Shown: one piece after another, positions 1 to 10,900 of the stretch | Layout of the letters: each line of letters starts with the position of its first letter | Numbering within the stretch: position 1 is the stretch's first letter | NCBI GenBank assembly: GCA_045132055.1 | Contig: JBGURP010000012.1 | Coordinates: 94,502 to 158,501 of the forward strand | Direction of reading: 5' to 3' | From: F23-D06 sp045132055 | Lineage (GTDB): Bacteria > Bacteroidota > Bacteroidia > Bacteroidales > WCHB1-69 | DNA: 64,000 nucleotides | Made by a program: the position numbers and the translations under genes | The notes under the pieces: model-generated | What the model was told of the DNA's origin: nothing | Databases searched by the model: none | The model's input: only the letters and a program-made list of their open reading frames with translations

Positions 1-3000
1 CATCAGATTCGAAGTGGAGTGTAAGCGGACCCGTAGTGGATGTCACATTAATGGTGGTGTCCTCATCGCTGTCAAAGAGCACTGTACCACTAATGTCGCC
101 GCCGTCATAAATGGTAAGCTTGTCATATCCCTCCTCTATCCTAAATGTACCTGTCATGTGAACCAACATACCATCCACATCAGGATTGACAACTACCGTC
201 ACGTCGCAATCGGAATCGTATCCAGCATCAGGGCCACCGTTGTCATAGAGATAGCCGCCGCACATGTTCAAACTATATTCGCCAGTTGTCGGCAAAATGT
301 AAGATCCCGGGGATGCATGAACAGGTCCGATCCATGCGCTAAAGTCATTGTTACCGCAATTGGCACGCAAATAGAAGTCGTAAGTGTTAGTGGAAAGATT
401 ATCGATAGTGTATGGGTTGGTGGTTACAGCAATCGTAGTGCCCGAACCCGGCGTGAAGCCCTCTACACCATATTCAATCTCCCATGCATTGGCAGAGCCA
501 ATTTCCGTCCATGACAAGGTCACGGAAGAAGTGTTGCTTATTGCGGTCAGATCGCGCGGTTTCAAACATGACGGCATAAGATCAATCACCAAACTATCCA
601 TATATGCAAAAGCAGCGTAACTTGAGGCTTCATTCTTGAAAGCAATATAGCGTCCATTACCTTGGTAATTGTTCAAATACACATCCCGCTCAATCCATGA
701 TGATGCAGATAAGGAGGAAGGATAAACCGTATCCACTGGAACAAAGGTGTTGTCATCTTCCGGATCGGACATCACACCGACAACAAGCTTGTCGTTGATA
801 GAGGTTGCTGCATACATGAACGACACTTGCAAATTATTCATGACAATCGATGTGTCAAACTCGGGAGTGATAGCAATATTGCGAGTGCCCGGAGAACCGG
901 CTAAGAAATACAAAGAACCCGGGGCACTATAATTAAAGGTGTTGATAATCGGCATATCCGTCGGGTGATTGTTAATCTTACTCCAACAAGGAGGATAAGC
1001 ATTCTCACCTGTGCCGTATAGATCGAAATTCTCCTGGAACGGAAGTATGCTAATCACATCGCATTCGGTCATGAAATCCACAACCTTGTCGGTGCTGTAG
1101 GAATTACCACAGTTGGAACGCATTCTCACCGTATAGAGAGTACTAGGTTGCAAGTTGGTAAGATGTGCTATGAAGTTGGACAAATTGGTAACAGGTGTCC
1201 ACGTGTTATCTGACACTTTCTTGTATTCCATTTCCCAAGAGGTTTCCGTTCCACCGTTCGTCCATACAATGTCGGCAGAGTGAGTGCTGATGTTGCTCAC
1301 AAAGAAGTTTGGTGGAATACAGGTGACCTGGCTGTTGCATTCGCCGCCGAAGATCACATCGTTACAATACTTCGAGGGACCTCCGGTGGTAGTTGAAGGC
1401 GTGTCGATGATAGCGTAAGGATTATAATCTGAAAAAGTGCAACGGGAAGCACCCATTCCAGAAGGAGATTCATGTACATACCATGTATTGCCGTTGTGAT
1501 AGCTTCCTGTTTCATCAATAACAATAACCGCCAAGTTTTGAACGCCATTATACACGAATGGGGTGTGGAAAACAAAAGTATTCCATCCATGTTCCAAGGT
1601 GGGCACACCGGAGTACACTAACGTTGCATTGGTTGCAGGCAACCAATTGGTAGGTGCACTTTCGGCTGTATGCATCAAATAGATGGATAAAGTTCGGTTC
1701 TGTACCCAATTGGCCATGTTAAATGAAATTGAGTTCAACGTGTTTGCACCACCCATCTCATTGGCGGTAAACACTTGCTGCGAGTAACAATAGTTGTAGT
1801 AACTATAAGAAGGAAGATCGGAACTGGTTTCTGCTCCGTTACCAATAGCTATTTCACCGCCAGCCAAACAAGTTGTGCTAAACGTCTGTGAAACTACAGT
1901 ACTGGAACTGCTGTCACAATTGGTAATCACCTTCACTTCATAGCTTGTGTTGGGATTCAAGTTGTTAAGCATATACATAGTACCTGTGATGTGGATGCTT
2001 GCTGTATCCCAATGGTTTTGTCCAGTCACGGAATATAGCAATGTGTAGTCGGTTACATTGCCGTGATGAGCAGGATCCCAAGAGATCAAAGCTGAAGTTC
2101 CAGCCACATTGGATACCGTCAGGTTGGAAACAGGCGAACAATCAGAAATATAAGACAACACCACATCGTCAATATAGCCATAGTTATAGTTACTGACAGG
2201 TTTCTTCACTTTCAGTGCTATGTACTTACCGTCTCCCGAGTAATCATCAAAACAAACATACTGGTTGGAATATACTGTTCTATTGGTCGAAACCGTCTGC
2301 ACAGGAGTAAATGTGGTAAGGTCTTCAGGATTGGACATGACACCCACTTCCACTTGGAATGGATAGTTACTTGAGCGTGCTGCCATGGACATGGATAACT
2401 GCAAGGTATTGATGGGCAATGCTGCGGTATCAATCTCCGGCAAGATAGCATATTGATCACCATAATTGGAAGAGCTATGGGTATAGAATGCCAGACAGTT
2501 GACTCCAGAATTGGCTCCGGAGGCATACACTGTCGGGAACCCGACATAAGTGTTTCCGTTGTTGATTCTGCTCCAGCAGTTGGGTGAAACATTGTCGGTC
2601 GAACTTGTGGTACCTGCATAACTATCAAAGTCCTCCATATAAGGCACTTGTTGCAAAATTCCACAACCCGTACGGAAACTGCACTGCACCCATGAACTTT
2701 GTTCAGCTGTGTCACAATAAGCCTGTACGTGAACAGTATAAAGAGTGTTGGGGATAAGTCCGGTCAATGCCAAAGAATTCACATTGCAGTATAAAGGCGT
2801 GTCCACGGCAGGATCTACGGAGCCGTTAGGTCCGTACATGTATGCCCACTGTGTCTCTGTATTGCCAGCTGTCCATTTGATAGTGGCCGAGGTTGATGCA
2901 ATGTCGGTTGCATAGATGTTGCTCACGTGAGGACAAGCGGAAAGTTCCTGGACATCCACATCGTCAATGTACATGGCGTTTGGATACCACTTCGGAATCC

Positions 3001-6000
3001 GGAATGCCAAATAATGACCATTGCCTTGATACAGATTGGTAATGACCTCACCCAATTCCCAATTATTGATAACAGAAGGAGAAAACTCGCCAATCACCTC
3101 GAAGGTAGAAGGATCCATTGGATCTGTCATAATACCAATATCTATTCTGTGTGCATTGGCAGTTTTATATGCATTGAACTGCACCTGCAGATTGTTCATC
3201 TGCACTTGATTGTTGAATCGCGGAAGAATACCGTATGCGTAATTGCTAGCAGTAGGACAATTGAAAAACAGTGACTTGCTGCCAGAAGCGGCAAATGAAC
3301 CGTTGACAACAGGCATTGGATAGGTCGTGTTACTCATGTTCATCCAGCAAGAAGGCAACTCGTTAATAACTTCATTTTCAAAATTCTCGAAATAAGGAAG
3401 GCTGACAGATGCACATGGCGTGTATGCTGTGGTATAGGACCATTCACTGCTTTCAGTGGCAGAGCAAACGGCACGCAAACGAATGTCATAGTGAACATCG
3501 GGAACCAAGTTCCTAATGGTGTATGGAGAAGCGGATACAGAATCGGCAGTGATCCAGATATTGCTATTCTCCTGTTTATACTGAAGTGTCCATGCACTTT
3601 CGCTGCCGTTGGAAACCCAAGCCACTGTGACACTTTGGTCATCGGTACCAGTAGTGTAAACCATAGGTTCGGGACACGGCATGGGAGCCACTTGATTGCA
3701 TAAGAACAATTCCATGTCACTGAGAACAAAGCCACGTGTACCGGTTGGCGGCTCTGCTGGATTAGGATTATTTTCGTCACTGAAGAAATACAAAGACTGG
3801 TATGAATTGTACGTGCGGCTTCGGAAAACAAAAGAGGACGTGTTATAGACACCAGAGTTGTCATCCAGGATAACCACTAGATTGTCATTACCGTTGTATG
3901 TGAAATACGTGTCAAAATCAAAAACGTTCCAACCTTGCGTACAATTGAGGTTTCCCTCATATACCAAGGTAGCCTCCGATATCGGAGTCCAGTCGGAAGT
4001 GGAGGCAAAAGTGGACGTGGTACGATGTGCCAGATAAATCTTCACACTGTTCTTGTTCGTAACAGGAGTACTATAGTCGTAGTAAAAACCAATACCCGTG
4101 ATGACGATAGGCGTGCTGGTTTGAATCTGAGAGGCAGGAACAATTTGTTGGGTGTAGGAATAGTTATAGTAGGTGTTGATCGGGAGTTGGAAGGTTGTGG
4201 CAGCATCAAGAGAGTTGTCTGCAAGATTCATCGGCGTGGGATTGGGTTGTGCACAAGTGACGAAGCCAAGCGTATTTAAAATTGTACTAATCGTGTCAGA
4301 AGAGCCAGCGCCACAGTTGGAAACGAGCTTAATTTCATATTGAGTGTTAGGCGTCAGGCCTGTGAGCATGTACTGGCAGTCTGTAGTGGTGACCGTTCTA
4401 GGTGCCTGTCCTGCCGTTTCATATTTGATGGTGTAGCCAGTGGATCCATATTGAGCGGGAGTCCAGGAAAGTGCCGCCGCTGTACCTGTAATCGTCGATA
4501 CAGTCAGATTGGACGGATTGGAACAAGTGGGAACATAATCCACTCGCACTTCATCCACATTTACATAGTTGATGATGCTAGCCACAGGAGCCGGAGCATA
4601 GAAAGCCAAAAAAATGCGTGATGGGTATGATTCCGGAAGGGTGATGTATTCATGCATCCATTCTCCAACAACAGGAAAATCGCTGGGATGGTAAGACTTA
4701 AGAGGCATGAAAGTACCCATATCGGTGGGATCAGTTATCAGACCCACATCCAATCTTCCGTAGCTTTCGCTGGTAATTCCGACAAGAAAATCAAGTGCCA
4801 GCGTGCCTGCAGGGTAAGCAGATAAATCCAAAGCCTGAGACACGGCCAAAGAATAGATATTCTCGTAAGAGTAAAGAATCAACTGACCATAGGAAGACAC
4901 ATAGGGATATTGATTGGTAGTACTATTGGTTCTTCGTCCCCAGCAGAAAGGATAGGTGTCTTCACCACCTTCGCCATAATTATTGAAAGTTTCCACATAC
5001 GGAATAGTTTGATGATCTGCACAATACGTGCGGAAAGAAAGCGTAACCCAGTTGCTGGATTCCGATGCGGAACAAATAGTGCGGACATACACTTCATAAT
5101 CGCTGTTGGGAATAAGATTCGTCAACGTGCATGTGCTATTTCTGACAATGATTGGCGTTCCGCTATTGACATTATTACCGGCTGGCACACATACAACTTC
5201 CCATTGATTATCAGTAGAAGAATGAGGTTCCCAAGATACGATAGCAGAAGTAGGAGTGATATCGTAATCGTGGATTATCGTATGGTCCGGTGTATAGCAG
5301 GTAATCTGAGCACCGAAGCAGAATTGGATGTTGTTACGGGCATTGGCCAAAAAACCGGCCGATGGATTGGAAATATTATATGCGGCTGCATCACGATATG
5401 CATACAAAGAGGTGGTACCTGCCGTTTCATGGTAATAAAAACGGGAATCGTTATCATAGAAAGCACCCTCATTGTACAGGATAGCTACAACCACATTACT
5501 TGTTCCATCCCACTCAAAAGGGGTGTTGAAAGCGATAGTGGAAAAGCTGTCCGCAGCATTACAAGTGTATGGACCGTCATAAACCAAGGTCAGTTCACTG
5601 CCCGGAATCCAATCTGATGTGGAATTGAACGTCGTTTTGGTCACATTGGCCATGTAAACCTGAACATTGGCGAAATCTTGCGGTGTGCCATACATATAAG
5701 GCAATCCGAGGGAAACAATGGTCGCTTGATGATCTCCTATTTCGCTTGCCGTGAAGATTTGTTGAGAATAACCATAATTGTAATAGCAATTGAACGGAAG
5801 ATTAGAAGTGGTAGTGGTTCCTGAGCCAATTGGGTTACCACAGGTAGGTACGAATGTTGTAGAGACACAAACGGAATCAGCACTGCTGGTTGTAGATGGA
5901 CAAATAGATTCTACCCTGTAGCAATAATGAGTATTTGGCGTCACATTAACGTCCGTATAGGAATGATCTGTAATAGGAGCAGTGTTCAGCATGGTGTTGT

Positions 6001-6688
6001 TTCGATACACGTTGAAACCGCTGATATTGGGTACACTTTGGACAAAACAACCTGTAATTGCCCAACCCAAGCCGTCAAGTCCGTCATATATTGACAACGC
6101 ATACCAATCTCCCGAATAAAACAGATTGTTAAGATTGTCAAACATTTGATTCGTTGTTGCAGCAGGATATACATCATCTGAAGGAACTTCGACATAATAT
6201 CCGATCCACAACTCTTGAGTAGCATTAACCAAAACAGGGGTGCTCAGCTCAACAATATTCTCCCCATCCTCCAGAGTGGATACATCCACCTGTGTTTCAG
6301 ACACAAGCGTACCCTCATTGAAGACATAATCAACACTGTCGAAACTTCCTCCTTGCCATACTCTGATAGTTAATTGCGTCACATTAATATCACCCAATGT
6401 AAATTTCACATGGGATAAGTATTTGCCATTCATACGGGTTAGACTGTCCTGGGTAAACCGGACCGCAACACCGAAAGGATAGCCTGCTAATCCGATATTT
6501 ATACCCGACAGTTCACCACTGTAGGACATCATATCTGTATAGGTATAATGGAGCAATGGCGATTCCCAAGTGAGTCTAACTTGATCCCATCGCGGGGCGG
6601 CTTGCACGTACGTCGGCGCATCACATTGAGCATGTAACTGCAAAACGGCAAATGAAAGCAAACTGAGCAAAAATAGATTTTTTTTCAT
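1..6688 (-). CDS. Giant secreted multidomain protein (FN3-like, choice-of-anchor-J/adhesin-like, CUB-like), incomplete at its C-terminus
   Basis: An uninterrupted reading frame of 2229 codons runs from an ATG at 6688 to the window edge, so the C-terminus is missing. The N-terminus is a signal peptide (MKKNLFLLSLLSFAVLQLHA, then QCD). The body alternates FN3-like segments (repeated patterns such as LTGLTPNTQYEIKLVSNC) with adhesin-like jelly-roll segments (LPYFENFENE, VPYMEDFDSY, LPFQENFDLY) of the kind called choice-of-anchor J or cleaved adhesin. A third module of about 170 residues, with a YYNYSYTQQI-like start, occurs three times. The last visible part (roughly residues 2150-2229) resembles a CUB-like domain (YDGGDISGTVLFDSDEDT). 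Such proteins are usually T9SS cargo, but the sorting domain would lie outside the window. The likely role is adhesion or extracellular binding at the cell surface; the substrate is unknown. No gene follows it inside the window. Confidence 0.85.
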   Translation of the reverse strand, partial: MKKNLFLLSLLSFAVLQLHAQCDAPTYVQAAPRWDQVRLTWESPLLHYTYTDMMSYSGELSGINIGLAGYPFGVAVRFTQDSLTRMNGKYLSHVKFTLGDINVTQLTIRVWQGGSFDSVDYVFNEGTLVSETQVDVSTLEDGENIVELSTPVLVNATQELWIGYYVEVPSDDVYPAATTNQMFDNLNNLFYSGDWYALSIYDGLDGLGWAITGCFVQSVPNISGFNVYRNNTMLNTAPITDHSYTDVNVTPNTHYCYRVESICPSTTSSADSVCVSTTFVPTCGNPIGSGTTTTSNLPFNCYYNYGYSQQIFTASEIGDHQATIVSLGLPYMYGTPQDFANVQVYMANVTKTTFNSTSDWIPGSELTLVYDGPYTCNAADSFSTIAFNTPFEWDGTSNVVVAILYNEGAFYDNDSRFYYHETAGTTSLYAYRDAAAYNISNPSAGFLANARNNIQFCFGAQITCYTPDHTIIHDYDITPTSAIVSWEPHSSTDNQWEVVCVPAGNNVNSGTPIIVRNSTCTLTNLIPNSDYEVYVRTICSASESSNWVTLSFRTYCADHQTIPYVETFNNYGEGGEDTYPFCWGRRTNSTTNQYPYVSSYGQLILYSYENIYSLAVSQALDLSAYPAGTLALDFLVGITSESYGRLDVGLITDPTDMGTFMPLKSYHPSDFPVVGEWMHEYITLPESYPSRIFLAFYAPAPVASIINYVNVDEVRVDYVPTCSNPSNLTVSTITGTAAALSWTPAQYGSTGYTIKYETAGQAPRTVTTTDCQYMLTGLTPNTQYEIKLVSNCGAGSSDTISTILNTLGFVTCAQPNPTPMNLADNSLDAATTFQLPINTYYNYSYTQQIVPASQIQTSTPIVITGIGFYYDYSTPVTNKNSVKIYLAHRTTSTFASTSDWTPISEATLVYEGNLNCTQGWNVFDFDTYFTYNGNDNLVVILDDNSGVYNTSSFVFRSRTYNSYQSLYFFSDENNPNPAEPPTGTRGFVLSDMELFLCNQVAPMPCPEPMVYTTGTDDQSVTVAWVSNGSESAWTLQYKQENSNIWITADSVSASPYTIRNLVPDVHYDIRLRAVCSATESSEWSYTTAYTPCASVSLPYFENFENEVINELPSCWMNMSNTTYPMPVVNGSFAASGSKSLFFNCPTASNYAYGILPRFNNQVQMNNLQVQFNAYKTANAHRIDIGIMTDPMDPSTFEVIGEFSPSVINNWELGEVITNLYQGNGHYLAFRIPKWYPNAMYIDDVDVQELSACPHVSNIYATDIASTSATIKWTAGNTETQWAYMYGPNGSVDPAVDTPLYCNVNSLALTGLIPNTLYTVHVQAYCDTAEQSSWVQCSFRTGCGILQQVPYMEDFDSYAGTTSSTDNVSPNCWSRINNGNTYVGFPTVYASGANSGVNCLAFYTHSSSNYGDQYAILPEIDTAALPINTLQLSMSMAARSSNYPFQVEVGVMSNPEDLTTFTPVQTVSTNRTVYSNQYVCFDDYSGDGKYIALKVKKPVSNYNYGYIDDVVLSYISDCSPVSNLTVSNVAGTSALISWDPAHHGNVTDYTLLYSVTGQNHWDTASIHITGTMYMLNNLNPNTSYEVKVITNCDSSSSTVVSQTFSTTCLAGGEIAIGNGAETSSDLPSYSYYNYCYSQQVFTANEMGGANTLNSISFNMANWVQNRTLSIYLMHTAESAPTNWLPATNATLVYSGVPTLEHGWNTFVFHTPFVYNGVQNLAVIVIDETGSYHNGNTWYVHESPSGMGASRCTFSDYNPYAIIDTPSTTTGGPSKYCNDVIFGGECNSQVTCIPPNFFVSNISTHSADIVWTNGGTETSWEMEYKKVSDNTWTPVTNLSNFIAHLTNLQPSTLYTVRMRSNCGNSYSTDKVVDFMTECDVISILPFQENFDLYGTGENAYPPCWSKINNHPTDMPIINTFNYSAPGSLYFLAGSPGTRNIAITPEFDTSIVMNNLQVSFMYAATSINDKLVVGVMSDPEDDNTFVPVDTVYPSSLSASSWIERDVYLNNYQGNGRYIAFKNEASSYAAFAYMDSLVIDLMPSCLKPRDLTAISNTSSVTLSWTEIGSANAWEIEYGVEGFTPGSGTTIAVTTNPYTIDNLSTNTYDFYLRANCGNNDFSAWIGPVHASPGSYILPTTGEYSLNMCGGYLYDNGGPDAGYDSDCDVTVVVNPDVDGMLVHMTGTFRIEEGYDKLTIYDGGDISGTVLFDSDEDTTINVTSTTGPLTLHFESD

Positions 6689-6780
6689 AACCCTGTGATT
6701 ATTATATACTTAACCAAATTTTCTATTACACAAAATTGTGTGTTGCAATATTAATAAATTTTTTTCTCATATAAAAAGAA

Positions 6781-6805
6781 AAAAAGTTAAAAAAAACAAC
6801 TTTTT
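6781..6805 (-). terminator. Weak hairpin downstream of the secA-GT4 pair
   Basis: AAAAAGTT (6781-6788) pairs with AACTTTTT (6798-6805). Read on the minus strand, the arm is followed by a T-rich run after the GT4 gene. The stem is AT-rich, so termination would be weak. Confidence 0.35.
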
Positions 6806-6862
6806 GTGTTGTTCTTAAAACAGGTACACAATATGTATTGGATTGGGTATTAGAAGAAATGA

Positions 6863-7972
6863 TTAATGCACATAAATTTCATGCAAAACGCGTTCCTCAT
6901 TTTCCCATGTCAAGTCCTGCGCTGCCAGTCGGCAGTTTTCTTTGCATTGTTTGTACAGGCTGGGATCCTGTTGCAATTTTTTCACAGCTTCCGCAATGGC
7001 TTCGGGGGTCAACGATTCGGCCACAACGCCTACCTGATAGCGATTGACAATGGCGGCACGTTCCACAAGGTTGGAAACCACTTGCGGGGTGCCAGCTTTG
7101 ATGTATTCGAAAATCTTGTTGGGAAGGCTGAACCTTAAATTGGCACTCAAATCACGGTCAAGGGCCATGCCCACATCGGCCAAAGAAGTGTAGTTGAAAA
7201 GCATCTGCTGGTTTTGTCGGCCCACAAATGTGACTTGTCCTTCCAACTTCAACTCCTTCACCATAGCTTTCAGTTGGGGCAGCACCGTGCCACCACCCAC
7301 CACCAGCAAATGTGTGCCCGGCAGCAAAGTCATGGCTTGTATCAATTCTTCGCCCCCGCGACCCTCATTAATGCCGTTGCCCTGCAGAATCAGCACAAAC
7401 TTGTCCCCCGGAATACCCAACGACTGTCTTGTCTCTGTGATTTCCGGTTTCTCTGCCGGTGGTATATTCCGAACCAAATATGGGCGAATGCCATACTCCC
7501 GCTCATATTGATCCACAATGGACTGGCTCACCGTTATGACGGTTTTCAATTTCGGAAAACAATAGTGTTCGATGGCTTTCCACACCTTGTACGCCTTGGG
7601 ATTACTGACCACCGACAGCTCACCGCAGAAGTACTCGTGACTGTCATAAACCAGTCTTTTGTGCCGGAGCTTGCTTACCAAAGTGTTGGGCAGCAGTGTG
7701 TCCAAGTCATTGGCGATGAGCACATCGCATTTTTTGAAGAGCAGATAGAAGAAAAGCCGGAGGTTGTATTCAGCGTAGAAAATCCAGTTCTTGCGGAAAA
7801 GGAGTCTCATGCGGTGCGTGTGGTACGCGCGCGGGGCCAGCTCCGGCGAGTCGGCATAGCGGCGGCCCACCAATGTAACCTCATAACCGTTGCGAGTGAG
7901 GAACATAGCCACCTTGTCCACACGGGCGTCCGTGTAGAGATCGTTGGTAACCGATAGGATGGCACGCTTCAT
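6863..7972 (-). CDS. Glycosyltransferase family 4 protein
   Basis: This 369-residue protein has the two-Rossmann GT-B shape. The N-terminal acceptor domain starts MKRAILSVTNDLYTDARVDK and includes YDSHEYF near residue 115. The C-terminal nucleotide-sugar domain has LLVVGGGT, FVGRQNQQML and the GT4 signature LPNKIFEYIKAGTPQVV near residue 285. It should transfer a sugar from an activated donor to a glycan or lipid acceptor on the inner face of the membrane; donor and acceptor cannot be read. Its ATG overlaps the secA stop as TAATG, so translation is probably coupled to secA. This is an odd pairing for a polysaccharide enzyme, and it may simply ride on secA expression. The family call is firm, the specificity is open. 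Confidence 0.88.
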   Translation of the reverse strand: MKRAILSVTNDLYTDARVDKVAMFLTRNGYEVTLVGRRYADSPELAPRAYHTHRMRLLFRKNWIFYAEYNLRLFFYLLFKKCDVLIANDLDTLLPNTLVSKLRHKRLVYDSHEYFCGELSVVSNPKAYKVWKAIEHYCFPKLKTVITVSQSIVDQYEREYGIRPYLVRNIPPAEKPEITETRQSLGIPGDKFVLILQGNGINEGRGGEELIQAMTLLPGTHLLVVGGGTVLPQLKAMVKELKLEGQVTFVGRQNQQMLFNYTSLADVGMALDRDLSANLRFSLPNKIFEYIKAGTPQVVSNLVERAAIVNRYQVGVVAESLTPEAIAEAVKKLQQDPSLYKQCKENCRLAAQDLTWENEERVLHEIYVH

Positions 7973-10900
7973 TATTCAGCGCTCATGCGACCGTGGCAGT
8001 TCTTGTATTTCTTGCCGCTACCGCACGGGCAGGGATCGTTGCGACCTACTTTTTTCTCCACGCGGATGGGCTGACTGCCTTTGCCGCCGGGGGCCACCTG
8101 ACGGCCTCCGCCAGCCACTTCCTCGCGACCGGTGGTCAACTTCTTGGCATCCGACTGCGGCAACTGGGCCTCACGCACTTGCGGAGCCTCCTCTGCCATC
8201 GGGATTCTACCCTTGTTCAGGAAGCTCACAATCTCCTGGCTGATACGGACCAGCAACTGATCGAACAGGTTGAAAGATTCCAGCTTGTAAATCAACAACG
8301 GGTCTTTCTGTTCGTATGAAGCATTCTGCACACTCTCCTTCAAATCGTCCATAGCACGCAAGTGCTCTTTCCAAGCATTGTCAATCACGGCCAGCGTGAT
8401 ACCCTTCTCAAACGACAAGCCCACCTCTCGGCCCTTGGTCTCATAACATTTCTTCAACGGGGCCACAATGCTGATGTTCTTGTTGCCATCGGTGAACGGG
8501 ATGGCAATGTTCTGGAACTTGTCGCCATGCTCCAAATACACGCGCTCCATCACCGGGTAGGCCTGCTCGCTGATTTGCTGCAACTTGGCTTTATAGTGGT
8601 CGTAAACCACAGGATAGAGTTTCTCCACCAGAATATGGGGACGCTCCTGCAGGAAATATTTCTCATCGAAAGGCGACTCGCAACCGAAGGTCTTGATCAT
8701 GTCCATGCTGAAACCTTCGAAATCCTTTGCCTCCCAATTGTTGGTAACCACCGTTTCGCACACATCCTCGAACATCTGGGCAATATCGATGGCCAGACGG
8801 TCACCGAACAGGGCATTGCGGCGCTTGCGGTAGATGGTGGAACGCTGTTTGTTCATCACGTCATCATATTCCAACAAACGCTTACGGATACCGAAGTTGT
8901 TCTCCTCCACCTTCTTCTGGGCGCGCTCAATGGACTTGGAAATCATGCTGTGTTGGATGACATCGCCGTCCTGATGGCCCATCTGGTCCATGACTCTGGC
9001 GATACGGTCGGAGCCGAACAAACGCATCAAGTCGTCCTCCAGGGAAACGAAGAACTGGGAGCTACCAGGGTCACCTTGACGGCCGGAACGACCACGCAAC
9101 TGGCGGTCCACACGACGGGAATCGTGACGCTCCGTACCGATGATGGCCAAACCGCCCTTCTCGCGCACCTCCGGAGACAATTTAATATCGGTACCACGAC
9201 CAGCCATGTTGGTAGCGATGGTCACCGTGCCCTCCTGACCGGCTTCTGCCACAATGTCAGCCTCCTTCTTGTGCAACTTGGCGTTCAACACGTTGTGTTG
9301 GATGCGGCGGCTGGTCAAAATACGGGAAAGCAACTCGGAAGTCTCCACCGAAGTGGTACCTACCAAAACAGGTCTGCCTTCTTCGTGCAGTCGCAAAATT
9401 TCATTCACCACGGCAGCATATTTCTCACGTTTGGTCTTGTAAACCAAGTCGTCAGCATCAATACGAATAACGGGTTTGTTGGTCGGAATCACCACCACAT
9501 CCAGTTTGTAGATATTCCAGAACTCACCGGCTTCCGTTTCAGCAGTACCGGTCATACCAGCCAGCTTCTTGTACATACGGAAATAGTTCTGCAATGTGAT
9601 GGTGGCGTAGGTCTGTGTGGCGGCCTCCACTTTGACGTTTTCCTTGGCTTCGATAGCCTGGTGCAAACCGTCGGAGTAGCGGCGGCCCTCCATAATACGG
9701 CCCGTCTGTTCATCCACAATCTTCACCTTGTTGTCGATGATGACATATTCCACATCTTTGGCAAACATGGTGTAAGCCTTCAGCAATTGATGAATGGTGT
9801 GGATACGGTCGGAAGCAGCGGCGAAGTTATTGTAAATCTCTTCTTTACGTGCAGTTTTCTCTTGCGGAGTGAGATTATCTTTCTCCAACTCGGCAATTTC
9901 GGCACCCACATCGGGCATGATGAACATCTTGGCTTCTTCCGCATCGCGGCTCACCAACTCGATACCCTTGTCCATGATATCGACGGTGTTCAGTTTCTCT
10001 TCAATGACGAAATAGAGTTCATCGTCGATGAGGTGCATGTTGCGGTTCTGGTCCTGCATGAAAAAGGATTCCGTGCGTTGGAGCACCTGTTTCATTCCGG
10101 GCTCGCTGAGGAACTTGATGAGGGCGTTGTTCTTGGGCAAACCGCGGTGGGCGCGCAACAACAACATGGCACTCTCGTCTTGCGGCTTCGGGTCTGGATT
10201 CTCGGCCAGCATTTTCTTGGCGCGGGTCAGAATTTCCGACACATACACGCGCTGGGCATCGTACAGTTTTTGGACAATGGGTTTGTATTTGTCAAAATCC
10301 TGCTGGTCGCCTTTGGGCGTGGGACCGGAGATGATCAACGGCGTACGGGCGTCGTCAATCAACACGGAGTCCACCTCATCCACGATGGCATAGTTGTGGG
10401 GGCGCTGCACCAGCTCGCCGGTGTTGCGGGCCATGTTGTCACGCAGGTAGTCGAAACCGAATTCATTGTTGGTACCGTAGGTGATGTCGGCGTTGTAGGC
10501 GCGGCGGCGCTCGTCGGAGTTAGGCTCGTGCTTGTCAATACAATCCACGGTAAGGCCCAAGAACTCATACAGACGGCCCATCCACTCGGAGTCACGCTTG
10601 GCCAGGTAGTCGTTCACGGTGACCACATGCACGCCTTTGCCCGGAAGGGCGTTCAGATAGACGGGCAGCGTAGCCACGAGGGTTTTACCTTCACCCGTCG
10701 CCATCTCGGCAATCTTGCCTTCGTGCAACACGATACCGCCGATGAGCTGCACATCGTAGTGGCACATGTCCCAAGTGATCATGTTGCCGCCGGCGGACCA
10801 GGTGTTGCGGTAGCGGGCGATGTCACCATCAATCTCGATGCCGTCGTGCGTGGCAGCCAGGTCGCGGTCCAAGTCAGTGGCCTTCACCTCGATGATTTCA

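Noticed and set aside
6728..6741. Near-palindrome ACACAAAATTGTGT upstream of the giant protein as an operator
   Set aside because: It is short, AT-rich and not repeated elsewhere in the window, so chance is likely.
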